30,684 nt of DNA from Bacillota bacterium (GCA_012521805.1 JAAYLQ010000064.1:1-30684), one strand, 5' to 3'; numbered from the stretch's first letter, positions 1-7,431 are shown. Notes: generated from the letters alone by a model not told the origin. Made by a program: numbers and translations.

Positions 1-89
1 ATTTTACGCAGCAAATGATTTTTAGGAACTAAACTTTCCAAATCAACTATCTGAAGGTTGTTGCGTAAATTCTTTGGCCTTTCTAACAT
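1..89 (-). CDS. Transposase N-terminus (IS1182/IS5-like, DUF772 type), runs off the left edge
   Basis: This is a partial leftward gene: ATG at 89-87, then 29 codons open to the window edge. The visible protein starts MLERPKNLRNN and contains LESLVPKNHLLRK. The motif 'LVPxxHLLRK' at about residues 20-29 is the hallmark of the N-terminal DUF772 domain of DDE transposases of the IS1182/IS5-like groups (family knowledge). A GGGTGAT ribosome-binding-like stretch sits 5-7 nt upstream of the ATG. The DDE catalytic residues lie outside the window, so intactness cannot be judged. The family call rests on one short motif, so the exact IS group is uncertain. Confidence 0.7.
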   Translation of the reverse strand, partial: MLERPKNLRNNLQIVDLESLVPKNHLLRK

Positions 90-120
90 GTATATCACCC
101 AATAATATTTTAACGTAAAT

Positions 121-163
121 AAACCCCTCTGTTCAACGATTTGCGTTAAACAGAGGGGTTTTT
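121..163. terminator. Strong hairpin, likely terminator
   Basis: A 13-bp perfect stem pairs AAACCCCTCTGTT at 121-133 with its complement at 149-161. It is followed by a T-run on the plus strand, and by TTTATTTA on the minus strand. It can terminate leftward transcripts coming from yyaC before they enter the transposase gene. It could also be part of the IS end and shield the transposase from outside transcription. Confidence 0.75.
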
Positions 164-173
164 CGACAGTCTG

Positions 174-207
174 AGAGCTTAATGTTCCACGTGGAACATT
201 AAGCTCT
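174..207. other. parS: parS-type centromere site inside a 34-bp perfect palindrome
   Basis: The core TGTTCCACGTGGAACA at 183-198 is a perfect 16-bp palindrome. It matches the ParB (Spo0J) site, whose B. subtilis consensus is TGTTNCACGTGAAACA, with one symmetric change; GTTCCACGTGGAAC is a known parS form in other bacteria. Self-complementarity extends outward without a mismatch from 174 to 207 and covers the stop codon of yyaC. This is the only parS-like site seen in the window. Its presence fits an oriC-proximal location and ParB-guided segregation. The outer arms may also act as an RNA hairpin at the end of the yyaC message. Confidence 0.85.
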
Positions 208-717
208 ATTTATAATCATTTGATGCGCACTCATTATAATACTCTTTGCAATCACTTCGCTCATCCGCATTACCAGACTGAGTCTAGTATTCTGGAGCAC
301 AAAATATTCCATTAGTCCGCCAACATTTACTATGCCAATAATGTGGTAATCTCCAATTTCAGGAAGCGCCTTGTTCACACCTGTTCCTGGCTTTAACGGG
401 CCTTCTTTTAAAGAAATATATCCCACGCTTTCCGATCTTCCCAGACAGGCATCGATTGCTAGCACTAGTGAATCGGAATGCTTTTCTTTGATTAAGGCAA
501 CAAACTGATCAAGGTTGAGAGCGTGGACTGGTTCATCAAGGGTGCCGTAGACAGTCATGTTCTGCAGACCGCTTTGGAGCAGTTTTGTTCCGATCAATGG
601 TCCTAAAGAGTCTCCTGTAGAACGATCTGTGCCGACACAAACTACTACTAGATGCTGTTCCATAGCAATACGTGCAATAGAGAGAGCCAATGTCTCTGCT
701 GCGAATGGATCATCCAT
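199..717 (-). CDS. yyaC: YyaC-family spore protein (DUF1256, GPR-protease-like fold)
   Basis: A 172-aa protein with the family-defining segment VVVCVGTDRSTGDSLGPLIG at about residues 24-43, followed by TVYGTLDEPVHALNL and VLAIDACLG. YyaC proteins occur only in spore formers and are thought to resemble the germination protease GPR; their substrate is not established. The gene reads toward parS and stops inside its palindrome. The ATG at 717 has only AAGGAAAT, about 15 nt away. A better Shine-Dalgarno (GAGGGGAGGG, about 764-773) lies further up and the frame stays open to it without ATG, GTG or TTG, so the true start may be an upstream ATC or ATT codon. Gene assignment is secure; the start is not. 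Confidence 0.9.
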   Translation of the reverse strand: MDDPFAAETLALSIARIAMEQHLVVVCVGTDRSTGDSLGPLIGTKLLQSGLQNMTVYGTLDEPVHALNLDQFVALIKEKHSDSLVLAIDACLGRSESVGYISLKEGPLKPGTGVNKALPEIGDYHIIGIVNVGGLMEYFVLQNTRLSLVMRMSEVIAKSIIMSAHQMIINRA

Positions 718-791
718 ATGAAGTCGGGCAATATTTCCTTTATTACGATTTAAGATGGAAGCTCCCTCCCCTCATTATTTGATCTCGACAC

Positions 792-819
792 TAATATACG
801 CAAAATTCCTGCATAATAT
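792..819 (+). promoter_or_regulatory. Candidate SigE-like promoter upstream of the YkvI-like gene
   Basis: TAATATA (792-798) resembles the SigE -35 element (KMATATT). CATAATAT (812-819) resembles the -10 element (CATACANT). The spacer is 13 nt, slightly short. The region is AT-rich and no good SigA promoter was seen, so this is only a suggestion. Confidence 0.25.
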
Positions 820-855
820 GTATTGCTGACCATTTTTTTCAGGGGAGGGGATTAA

Positions 856-1836
856 TTGGTCTGGAAGATCGCGTCTCTGTATGTGGCAACTGTAATTGGA
901 GCTGGCTTTGCTTCAGGTCAGGAAATAGTCCAGTTCTTTGCCCGTTTCGGCAGCTCTGGCTTTATTGGTATAGCCATTGCTGGATTTCTCCTCAGTTACT
1001 GCGGCAGTTTAACATTAAGAAAATGTGTCGCTTTAAAGTTTGCCGATTACAATCAGCTGATCACCAGCATCAATAAAACGGCAGCACCATTTTTAGACCT
1101 ACTTTATACCACTTTTATTATGCTGGGGATGGCGGTAATGTTTGCTGGAACGGAAGAGGCACTGCTTCAGCTGCTTGGGATCAGCGGTGGAATGTATATA
1201 ACAGCCGCTTTGACACTGCTTCCTCTTCTTGTAGGTTTAGATAAAGTTCTGGATTTGAATGGCTATTTAGTTCCGGTAATGATTGTATTTATGAGCTTGG
1301 TTTCAGTATTAACTATCGTAAAAGGTAAGCCTACAGGTGTTCCCGGCTTAGTGGCAGCTGTACCTTATGGAGCATTATATGGGGGGTATAACTATGGATT
1401 TGCCCTAGCTGTCTTTGCCGGAATCGGTCAATTAGTTAAGGATGAACAGCAGGCAGAGCAGGGGGGATGGTTAGGAGGCTTGATCTTAACAGTATTGATA
1501 ACCTTGGCAGCGGCTGCTCTACTGACAGCTCCACCTGAAATCATGAATACTTCGCTGCCGCTGCTGACTTTAGCAAATAGAATCAGTCCGGCAGTCGGAA
1601 CAGTTTATACGTTAGTAATTTGGATTGCCATGTATACTACTGCACTAGCCAATGCTTTTGCTGTAACCCAGCGCCTGCATCCCTGGCTGTCAGGTCAGTG
1701 GTGGAAAGTCTGTGTTCTGGTGCTGGCTGCTGCACTCCTGATTGCCAGGATTGGTTTTGTCCCTTTGATTAAGTATACATACTCCGCGTTTGGATTAATC
1801 GGCTTATATCTGCTTTACAAAATGCTGCGACTCTGA
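856..1836 (+). CDS. YkvI-like polytopic membrane protein, putative transporter
   Basis: A 326-aa very hydrophobic protein with roughly ten membrane segments. It opens with a helix carrying GAGFASGQE at about residues 15-23, the broken-helix glycine motif typical of LeuT-fold carriers and characteristic of the YkvI family. The substrate is unknown. The start is TTG at 856, chosen because AGGGGAGGGG (841-850) is correctly spaced and the alignment begins there. It is divergent from yyaC and converges on a tiny leftward ORF, with a shared hairpin at 1844-1895. YkvI-type proteins have been loosely linked to spore-former biology, but nothing in this sequence shows a role. The assignment is to family only. 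Confidence 0.8.
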   Translation: MVWKIASLYVATVIGAGFASGQEIVQFFARFGSSGFIGIAIAGFLLSYCGSLTLRKCVALKFADYNQLITSINKTAAPFLDLLYTTFIMLGMAVMFAGTEEALLQLLGISGGMYITAALTLLPLLVGLDKVLDLNGYLVPVMIVFMSLVSVLTIVKGKPTGVPGLVAAVPYGALYGGYNYGFALAVFAGIGQLVKDEQQAEQGGWLGGLILTVLITLAAAALLTAPPEIMNTSLPLLTLANRISPAVGTVYTLVIWIAMYTTALANAFAVTQRLHPWLSGQWWKVCVLVLAAALLIARIGFVPLIKYTYSAFGLIGLYLLYKMLRL

Positions 1837-1843
1837 TAAGATG

Positions 1844-1895
1844 CTCAGTTAAGGGAAAACCCCAGCATTATTGCTAGGGTTTAGGCTTAACTGCG
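1844..1895. terminator. Nested inverted repeats between convergent genes, likely bidirectional terminator
   Basis: The inner hairpin AAACCCCAGC (1857-1866) pairs with GCTAGGGTTT (1873-1882) with one mismatch. The outer arms CAGTTAAG (1846-1853) and CTTAACTG (1886-1893) extend it. It lies just after the YkvI-like gene and just after the stop codon of the tiny minus-strand ORF, so it can serve both. T-tracts are short, so termination strength is uncertain. Confidence 0.55.
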
Positions 1896-1979
1896 CTTGC
1901 TCGGTCTCCAAATCAAAATCACTGTCCGTTTCTGTGCTTTTAAGATCGGATCTAGGATAGCTTTTAATAAGCTAAACAT
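1887..1979 (-). CDS. Tiny unknown protein, 30 aa, probable sporulation gene
   Basis: Starts MFSLLKAILDPILKAQKR and ends in a basic tail (RPSKRS). The first 16 residues would form an amphipathic helix, followed by a TVILIW hydrophobic stretch; together these suggest membrane association. Support as a gene: ATG at 1979 has AAGGGGG six nucleotides upstream, a near-perfect SigK-type promoter sits further up (2014-2041), and a hairpin follows the stop. I recognise no homologue. It could instead be a small RNA region with a chance ORF. The context (yyaC to one side, sporulation-type promoter) points to a mother-cell product, which is inference. Confidence 0.5.
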   Translation of the reverse strand: MFSLLKAILDPILKAQKRTVILIWRPSKRS

Positions 1980-1991
1980 GTAATTCCCCCT

Positions 1992-2019
1992 TTGCCAGCA
2001 AAGCTTCGTGTATTATGTT
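1992..2019 (+). promoter_or_regulatory. Candidate SigA promoter for the gcv operon
   Basis: TTGCCA (1992-1997), a 16-nt spacer and TATGTT (2014-2019). It overlaps the minus-strand SigK-like promoter. Spacing and -35 are acceptable but the -10 is imperfect. No glycine riboswitch features were seen in the leader between here and gcvT. Confidence 0.3.
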
Positions 2020-2041
2020 ATGAAGGAAATCTAAATTCGGT
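2014..2041 (-). promoter_or_regulatory. Candidate SigK promoter for the 30-aa ORF
   Basis: Read leftward: AC at 2041-2040, a 17-nt spacer, then CATAACATA at 2022-2014. This matches the SigK consensus (AC, 16-17 nt, CATANNNTA) at every fixed position. The predicted RNA start would be near 2007, about 28 nt upstream of the ATG at 1979. The AT content makes chance matches possible. Confidence 0.45.
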
Positions 2042-2092
2042 GACAAATCTTAACTATAAGGGAAAGACATAAAAAATTGAGGAGGGCTGTAA

Positions 2093-3178
2093 GTGGCTGA
2101 AAAAACACCACTCTATGAGAAACATGTTGCTTTGGGTGCTAGAATGACGGAGTTCGCTGGATTTTTTATGCCCCTGCAGTATACAGGTATTGTGGGAGAG
2201 CATCAGAATGTGCGCACTGCAGTAGGAGTGTTTGACCTCTCCCACATGGGTGAGATTCTTGTTACCGGCTCAAAGGCGCAGGATTTCCTCAATTATGTGA
2301 CAACTAATGACGTTTCTTCATTAACTCCAGGAGCAGTTCAATATAATCTGTTAACTAATGAGAATGGCGGGGTAATTGATGACATTCTCATCTACCGCGT
2401 TCCTGAGGGATTCTATCTTGTGGTGAATGCCGCAAATAAGGACAAGGATTTTCAGTGGCTGAGCAGTCATAAGCTGGATGAAACAGCAGTTGTTGATCTT
2501 TCACCTTCAACCGCGCTCCTTGCGGTTCAGGGTCCAAATGCGCTTCCTGTAATTGAAAAGGTTTTAGAATACGAGCTGGAATCAATGCGCTACTATTCCT
2601 TTGCGGATCTGTTGTATCATGGGGAGAGAATTCGGGTATCCCGCACAGGTTATACAGGCGAAGATGGCTTTGAAATCTATCTGCCGCCGCATTTGGCACC
2701 GCAGTTATGGGAAGAATTACTGGCAGTAGGCAAACCCTACGGCATCCAACCAATTGGCTTAGGAGCCAGGGATACACTGCGGCTGGAAATGCGCATGTCG
2801 TTGTACGGTAATGAGCTTACTGAAGAAATCACTCCCCTTGAGGCCGGTTTAGGGAAGTTCGTTGACTTTGACAAAGGAGATTTTATTGGACGGGAGGCAC
2901 TGTTAAAACAGAAAGCAGCTGGTGTTAAACAGAAATTAGTCGGATTTGTCCTAAAAGAAAGAGGAATTCCACGTCAGGGATATAAAATATTAAAGCAGGG
3001 CCAACCTATTGGCTTTGTAACCAGCGGATCAATGTCTCCCAGTACCCAAAAAGCGATTGGGCTGGGTTATGTCGACAGTGAGCATGCCAAGGCTGGCAAT
3101 ATTATCGAAATTGAAATTAGGAATCAAAAAGTACCTGCTGAGATTATTAAAGGCAGGTTTGTTATTAAAAAGAAATAA
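2093..3178 (+). CDS. gcvT: Glycine cleavage system T protein (aminomethyltransferase)
   Basis: A 361-aa cytoplasmic enzyme, the usual length. It releases ammonia from aminomethyl-lipoyl-GcvH and transfers the one-carbon unit to tetrahydrofolate, giving 5,10-methylene-THF. Visible family features: FDLSHMGEI at about 47-55, YNLLTNENGGVIDDI at about 84-98 (the Asp pair at 96-97 includes the catalytic aspartate), VSRTGYTGEDGFEIY, and GARDTLRLEMRMSLYG. GTG start at 2093 with AGGAGG (2080-2085) well placed. It is first in the operon gcvT-gcvH-gcvPA-gcvPB. The L protein (dihydrolipoyl dehydrogenase) is not in the window. Confidence 0.97.
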   Translation: MAEKTPLYEKHVALGARMTEFAGFFMPLQYTGIVGEHQNVRTAVGVFDLSHMGEILVTGSKAQDFLNYVTTNDVSSLTPGAVQYNLLTNENGGVIDDILIYRVPEGFYLVVNAANKDKDFQWLSSHKLDETAVVDLSPSTALLAVQGPNALPVIEKVLEYELESMRYYSFADLLYHGERIRVSRTGYTGEDGFEIYLPPHLAPQLWEELLAVGKPYGIQPIGLGARDTLRLEMRMSLYGNELTEEITPLEAGLGKFVDFDKGDFIGREALLKQKAAGVKQKLVGFVLKERGIPRQGYKILKQGQPIGFVTSGSMSPSTQKAIGLGYVDSEHAKAGNIIEIEIRNQKVPAEIIKGRFVIKKK

Positions 3179-3200
3179 TCAACAGGAGGTTTGGATTACA

Positions 3201-3584
3201 ATGGAAGTAAGAAAAGGATTACTCTACAGCAAAGAACACGAATGGGTACAGGAGGTCAGTGATTCATTAGTGAGAATCGGCATTACCGCATATGCCCAAG
3301 ATCAGCTTGGAGACATCGTCTACATAGAACTGCCTGAGGTTAATGCCCAGGTTACCGAAGGCGAACCCTTTACTGTGGTAGAGTCAGTTAAAGCTGCATC
3401 AGATGTTTACTCGCCTGTAACAGGTACCATTGCCGCTGTCAATGAAAAATTAGAGGACAGTCCAGAATTAATTAATGAATCTCCTTATGATGATGGATGG
3501 ATAGTAGAGGTTAAATCAAGCGAGTTTGATTTTTCTAATTTAATGACTGCTGAGGAGTATGAGAGCTATTTGAAGGAGGTATAA
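3201..3584 (+). CDS. gcvH: Glycine cleavage system H protein (lipoyl carrier)
   Basis: A 127-aa lipoyl-domain protein that shuttles the aminomethyl group between the P, T and L proteins. The lipoylation site is K64 in the motif VVESVKAASDVYSP; the N-terminal YSKEHEWV and the GITAYAQDQLGDIVYIELP segment are standard. The ATG at 3201 was chosen over a longer in-frame opening because AGGAGG lies 9 nt upstream and family proteins begin here. It is 22 nt after gcvT, and its stop overlaps the gcvPA start by one base (TAATG), indicating translational coupling. Confidence 0.97.
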   Translation: MEVRKGLLYSKEHEWVQEVSDSLVRIGITAYAQDQLGDIVYIELPEVNAQVTEGEPFTVVESVKAASDVYSPVTGTIAAVNEKLEDSPELINESPYDDGWIVEVKSSEFDFSNLMTAEEYESYLKEV

Positions 3585-4933
3585 TGGTGCCCTATATTCC
3601 CAATACCCCCGAAGAGCAGCAGCAGATGCTCCAGTCCCTTGGAATGAATCAGATAGCAGATCTATTTGCAGATATACCAGAACATTTACGCCTGCAGAGA
3701 CCACTCGATTTACCAGAAGCCCTCACTGAGCCTGAACTGCTGCGCTATATGGGTAAACTTGCGCAGCAGAATATCAATCTTGATCAGTGTGTTTCGTTTT
3801 TGGGCGCTGGCGCATACGACCATATTGTCCCTGCGGTAATTTCCCACCTGACCAGCCGCGGTGAATTTTTGACTGCGTATACACCGTATCAGGCAGAAAT
3901 CAGCCAGGGAGTGCTTCAGTCAATTTTCGAGTTCCAAACTTTAATAGCAAACTTGACCGGTATGGAGGCAGCCAATGCTTCAATGTATGATGGTGCGACT
4001 GCACTGGCGGAAGCTGCATTAATGTCCTGCAACATTACCCGCCGCAGTAAAGTTGCTGCCGCTGCCAATCTTGACCCCCAGTGGGTGGATATTCTCGAAG
4101 TATATTTAGGAAGTCAGAACATTGAGTTAATTAGAGTGCCTTACGGTTCTGACACCGGACAGATTGCTTTAGATGCATTTGATCTAAAGACAGGTTCAGA
4201 GCTAGCTTGTATGATTGTAGGACAACCGAACTTTTTTGGCGCCCTTGAGGATGTGGAACAAATTGCCAGCTGGATCAAAGGTTCTGGCGGACTTTTGGTA
4301 ATGGCGGTTGATCCGATCAGTCTCGGCCTGCTGAAATCTCCTGGTGAATATGGAGCGGACATCGTTGTGGGTGATGCTGGCTGTCTAGGCAATCCCATCA
4401 GCTTTGGCGGACCGAGCGTTGGCTTCTTTGCGGTGAATGGTACCAAGCTGATCCGCAAAATGCCCGGGAGAATAGTCGGCCAGACAACAGATCGGGATGG
4501 AAATGTTGGCTACGTCTTGACACTGCAGGCCAGGGAACAGCATATCAGACGCGAAAAAGCGACCTCAAACATCTGTACAAATCAAGCGTTGAATGCCTTA
4601 ACTGCTACCATCTATCTGGCTTTATTGGGTAATGAAGGAATCAAACAGGTAGCCTATCAGTGCGCGCAAAAAACGGCGTATCTGCGCCGAAAATTAGTAG
4701 AGGCCGGATTTAAACTGCGGTTTAATGCACCAGTATTTAAGGAATTTGTGCTCCAAGTAGATGTAGATTGGGAACAAGTGAATGAACGTCTGTTGGAACA
4801 AGGATATCTCGGTGGATTTCCACTCAAATCGGCAGTTCCTGAACTGGCCGATTGCGTACTGATCGCGGTGACAGAGGCGCGTACCCGAGCTGAAATGGAT
4901 CAGTTCGTGGAATTGCTAAGGGGGTGTCGTTAG
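3584..4933 (+). CDS. gcvPA: Glycine dehydrogenase (decarboxylating) subunit 1
   Basis: A 449-aa N-terminal half of the split P protein typical of Gram-positive bacteria and archaea. It pairs with GcvPB to form the decarboxylase that loads glycine onto lipoyl-GcvH. It begins MVPYIPNTPEEQQQML and carries FLGAGAYDHIVP, YTPYQAEISQG, a fold-type I aminotransferase scaffold, and GRIVGQTTDRDG with EQHIRREKATSNICTNQ in the second half. It lacks the PLP lysine, as expected, since that lies in subunit 2. Start ATG at 3584 is coupled to the gcvH stop; GGAGG sits just upstream inside gcvH. Confidence 0.97.
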   Translation: MVPYIPNTPEEQQQMLQSLGMNQIADLFADIPEHLRLQRPLDLPEALTEPELLRYMGKLAQQNINLDQCVSFLGAGAYDHIVPAVISHLTSRGEFLTAYTPYQAEISQGVLQSIFEFQTLIANLTGMEAANASMYDGATALAEAALMSCNITRRSKVAAAANLDPQWVDILEVYLGSQNIELIRVPYGSDTGQIALDAFDLKTGSELACMIVGQPNFFGALEDVEQIASWIKGSGGLLVMAVDPISLGLLKSPGEYGADIVVGDAGCLGNPISFGGPSVGFFAVNGTKLIRKMPGRIVGQTTDRDGNVGYVLTLQAREQHIRREKATSNICTNQALNALTATIYLALLGNEGIKQVAYQCAQKTAYLRRKLVEAGFKLRFNAPVFKEFVLQVDVDWEQVNERLLEQGYLGGFPLKSAVPELADCVLIAVTEARTRAEMDQFVELLRGCR

Positions 4934-6367
4934 ATGCTGCTGTTGGAAATGTCAAAGCCGGGGCGGTGCGGTTACACTCTGCCGAAACTTGATGTGCCGG
5001 AGGTTTCCCTGGATGAATTGATACCCCGTTCGTACCTGCGTGAAACTGAACCGGGGCTGCCGCAGGTAACTGAGCCTGAGGTAGTGCGCTATTTTACTCA
5101 GTTATCCCGGAAAAATCATGGTGTGGATGTTGGTTTTTATCCATTGGGATCCTGTACCATGAAATATAATCCCCGCGTTCATGAAGATATTGCAGCTCTG
5201 CCGGGTTTCAGTCGGATTCATCCGCGGCAGCCTGAAAGCACGGTTCAAGGGGCGCTCCAGCTGATGTATGAATTGGATCAGTGTCTCGCTGAAATAGCCG
5301 GTTTAGCTAAATCTTCGCTTCTGCCGGCTGCTGGCGCCCATGGTGAATTAGCCGGGCTTTTGATTATCAAGGCTTATCATAAATTTAATGGTGAAGCAGA
5401 TCAGCGGCGGGAGATTATTATCCCAGATTCAGCCCACGGTACCAATCCAGCCAGCGCGCAAATGGCAGGCTTTACGGTGAAAGAGGTTCCCTCAGATCAG
5501 CGTGGGGGAGTCGATGTTGCAGCTTTAAGGGAGATGGTTGGACCTCAAACTGCCGGCTTAATGCTGACTAATCCCAATACATTAGGCCTGTTTGACGAAA
5601 ATCTTGAAGAAATTGCTGCAATCATTCACGATGCAGGCGGTCTGCTCTATTATGACGGAGCTAATGCAAATGCAATCTTAGGCATAACCCGACCGGGTGA
5701 TACTGGTTTTGATATTGTCCATTTTAATCTGCATAAAACTTTCTCCACGCCCCATGGTGGTGGGGGACCAGGTGCCGGGCCGATTGTAGTCAGCGAAAAA
5801 CTAGTGGACTTCCTGCCTAGTCCTATAGTTGAGTACAGCGATGGCCGGTATCATTTTGCCACTCCCAAACACAGCATTGGACCGATCAAAGCCTTTTACG
5901 GAAACTTCGGGGTGCTGGTTAAGGCCTACTCATATATCCGCAGGTTAGGTGCAGAAGGGCTAAAATCTGTCAGTGAAAATGCAGTACTGAACGCAAACTA
6001 TGTGATGAATCAGCTTAAGGATGACTATTACCTGCCCTATGATCGCACCTGCATGCATGAGTTTGTCCTCTCAGGAAAGCGCCAGAAGGAATTGGGGGTT
6101 TCCACTCTGGATATTGCTAAGCGACTCCTGGATTATGGGGTGCATGCCCCAACGATCTACTTCCCGTTGATTGTCGAGGAAGCAATTATGATTGAACCTA
6201 CCGAAACAGAGTCCAAGGCGACCCTCGATGTCTTTATCCAAACAATGAAAACTATCGCTGAGGAAGCAAGAAGGAATCCGGAGCAGTTAAAGTCAGCTCC
6301 GACTTTAACACCGGTGAAGCGACTTGATGAAACGAAAGCAGCCCGCCAACCGATTTTGAAGTATTAA
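4934..6367 (+). CDS. gcvPB: Glycine dehydrogenase (decarboxylating) subunit 2, PLP-binding
   Basis: A 477-aa partner of GcvPA that holds the cofactor. K268 in the motif HFNLHKTFSTPHGGGGPG forms the Schiff base with PLP. Other landmarks are YPLGSCTMKYNP at about 69-80, PAAGAHGEL and IPDSAHGTNPASA. The ATG at 4934 directly abuts the TAG of gcvPA (TAGATG), so expression is tightly coupled. A strong bidirectional terminator follows immediately. The protein is full length with no missing residues noticed. Confidence 0.97.
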   Translation: MLLLEMSKPGRCGYTLPKLDVPEVSLDELIPRSYLRETEPGLPQVTEPEVVRYFTQLSRKNHGVDVGFYPLGSCTMKYNPRVHEDIAALPGFSRIHPRQPESTVQGALQLMYELDQCLAEIAGLAKSSLLPAAGAHGELAGLLIIKAYHKFNGEADQRREIIIPDSAHGTNPASAQMAGFTVKEVPSDQRGGVDVAALREMVGPQTAGLMLTNPNTLGLFDENLEEIAAIIHDAGGLLYYDGANANAILGITRPGDTGFDIVHFNLHKTFSTPHGGGGPGAGPIVVSEKLVDFLPSPIVEYSDGRYHFATPKHSIGPIKAFYGNFGVLVKAYSYIRRLGAEGLKSVSENAVLNANYVMNQLKDDYYLPYDRTCMHEFVLSGKRQKELGVSTLDIAKRLLDYGVHAPTIYFPLIVEEAIMIEPTETESKATLDVFIQTMKTIAEEARRNPEQLKSAPTLTPVKRLDETKAARQPILKY

Positions 6368-6403
6368 AAAGACGTCAGCCCCTTTTGCGGCTGACGTCTT
6401 TTT
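6366..6403. terminator. Bidirectional terminator between gcvPB and the foldase gene
   Basis: A perfect 15-bp stem: AAAAAGACGTCAGCC at 6366-6380 with its complement at 6389-6403, loop of 8 nt, T-run in both directions. It overlaps the gcvPB stop codon and serves both convergent genes. Confidence 0.92.
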
Positions 6404-6421
6404 CTGTCGTTTAGGAAGTTT

Positions 6422-7291
6422 TTATTGATAGCCTTCTCTAAGAATCACAATTTCAGCTTCTTCTTCCAGTTTGCGGAGATAAGCACTTAAATCATTGGAA
6501 AGGTATTCAATCAGAACCTGTTCTACATAGTCCCACTGGGCGTCAAGGTCTGCGGGTTGGGCTTCCAATTTATCAGTGACTAAGACTACATGCCACCCAT
6601 AAGTAGTTTCAACCTTATCATAGCTGTTGATATCCAAGCTCCAAGCAAGGGTTTCAAACTCAGGTACCATTGTGCCTTTGGGGAAATAACCTAAATCGCC
6701 ACCAAAATCTTTATTGCCAGTGTCGAGGGAGTGTTCTTGGGCTAATTCGGCAAAATCAGCTCCTTGCTCCAAAAGGGCAAGCAGTTGATCCGCTTCCGCT
6801 TCAGTGGTGACAAGAATATGGCTGGCGCGTACTAATTCCGGCTGATCAAAATAATCTTTGTTTTCTGAGAAAAATTCAATAACCTGCTCGGGAGTGACTG
6901 TAGTCTCTTCATAAGCCAGCATGCTTAAAGTCAGTTCAAACTCTAACTGCTCTCTAAATTCTGCGTCAGTCATGCCGAGCTGGTATAAATAATTCATGTA
7001 TCCAGCTTCTCCGCCCAGCTGGGAAACAATGCTGGCGAAGAGTAATTGAAAATCGAACGGATCTACTGATACGCCTAATGCTTCTTGTTTTTGTGCCACT
7101 AATTCCTTAATAATCAGCTGACTCAACACGAATGGTCCGGCTTCCTGTTCCAGTGCTTGATAAAACTGAGCTAAGGTGATTTCCTGTCCATTGACAGTGG
7201 CAACGATTTCATCGTTACCGGCAGCTAAAACTGATGTGTTAGCTAACAGCAGTGCGAAAATTAATACGAACGACAGTTTGTTAAGTTTCAA
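6422..7291 (-). CDS. Secreted parvulin-type peptidyl-prolyl isomerase, PrsA/SurA-like
   Basis: A 289-aa exported chaperone. Residues 1-23 form a signal peptide (MKLNKLSF, hydrophobic core FVLIFALLLA, cleavage near VLA-AG). A SurA/PrsA-like N-terminal helical domain follows (VNGQEITLAQFY at about 33-44), then a parvulin domain at about 153-242 with VRASHILV and GGDLGYFPKGTMVPEFE; the catalytic-fold histidines H158 and H234 are present. There is no lipobox cysteine, so unlike classical PrsA it is not an obvious lipoprotein. The TTG at 7291 was preferred to an upstream ATG at 7318, because GAGGGGA (about 7308-7302) fits it and the signal peptide then begins normally. Confidence 0.88.
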   Translation of the reverse strand: MKLNKLSFVLIFALLLANTSVLAAGNDEIVATVNGQEITLAQFYQALEQEAGPFVLSQLIIKELVAQKQEALGVSVDPFDFQLLFASIVSQLGGEAGYMNYLYQLGMTDAEFREQLEFELTLSMLAYEETTVTPEQVIEFFSENKDYFDQPELVRASHILVTTEAEADQLLALLEQGADFAELAQEHSLDTGNKDFGGDLGYFPKGTMVPEFETLAWSLDINSYDKVETTYGWHVVLVTDKLEAQPADLDAQWDYVEQVLIEYLSNDLSAYLRKLEEEAEIVILREGYQ

Positions 7292-7383
7292 CGAATCATC
7301 TTCCCCTCTCATAACCATTTTAAAACACTTAGTACACTATTCGGTAGCAGGGGGTAAAAACCTGCCAGTCCTGGCAAATATTT

Positions 7384-7412
7384 TTGAATCCAAAATAACT
7401 ATCGGCTATAAT
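7384..7412 (+). promoter_or_regulatory. SigA promoter for the DUF951 gene
   Basis: TTGAAT (7384-7389), 17-nt spacer, TATAAT (7407-7412). The predicted RNA start near 7419 falls inside the Shine-Dalgarno region of the next gene, leaving a leader of only about 13 nt. Confidence 0.65.
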
Positions 7413-7431
7413 TAAGGTGGAGGGATCCGTT

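Larger units (their letters stand above)
1..173 (-). mobile_element. Partial insertion sequence, right end probably before the parS palindrome
   Basis: The transposase start, a short upstream region and a strong hairpin (121-163) are followed directly by the parS-bearing palindrome that begins at 174. The IS end is inferred to lie somewhere between 90 and 173. No terminal inverted repeat or target duplication can be confirmed, because the other end of the element is outside the window. Confidence 0.4.

Noticed and set aside
3..69. TTTACGCA (3-10) and TGCGTAAA (62-69) inverted repeat
   Set aside because: It falls in the transposase reading frame and is only eight bases with a wide gap, so it is likely fortuitous.
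2054..2245. Opposite-strand open frames within the gcv, ychF, ABC-F and other genes
   Set aside because: They lie inside clear coding genes, lack ribosome binding sites and have no recognisable products.
3057..3200. Longer in-frame start for gcvH from within gcvT
   Set aside because: It overlaps conserved gcvT codons; the ATG at 3201 has the AGGAGG and the family N-terminus.
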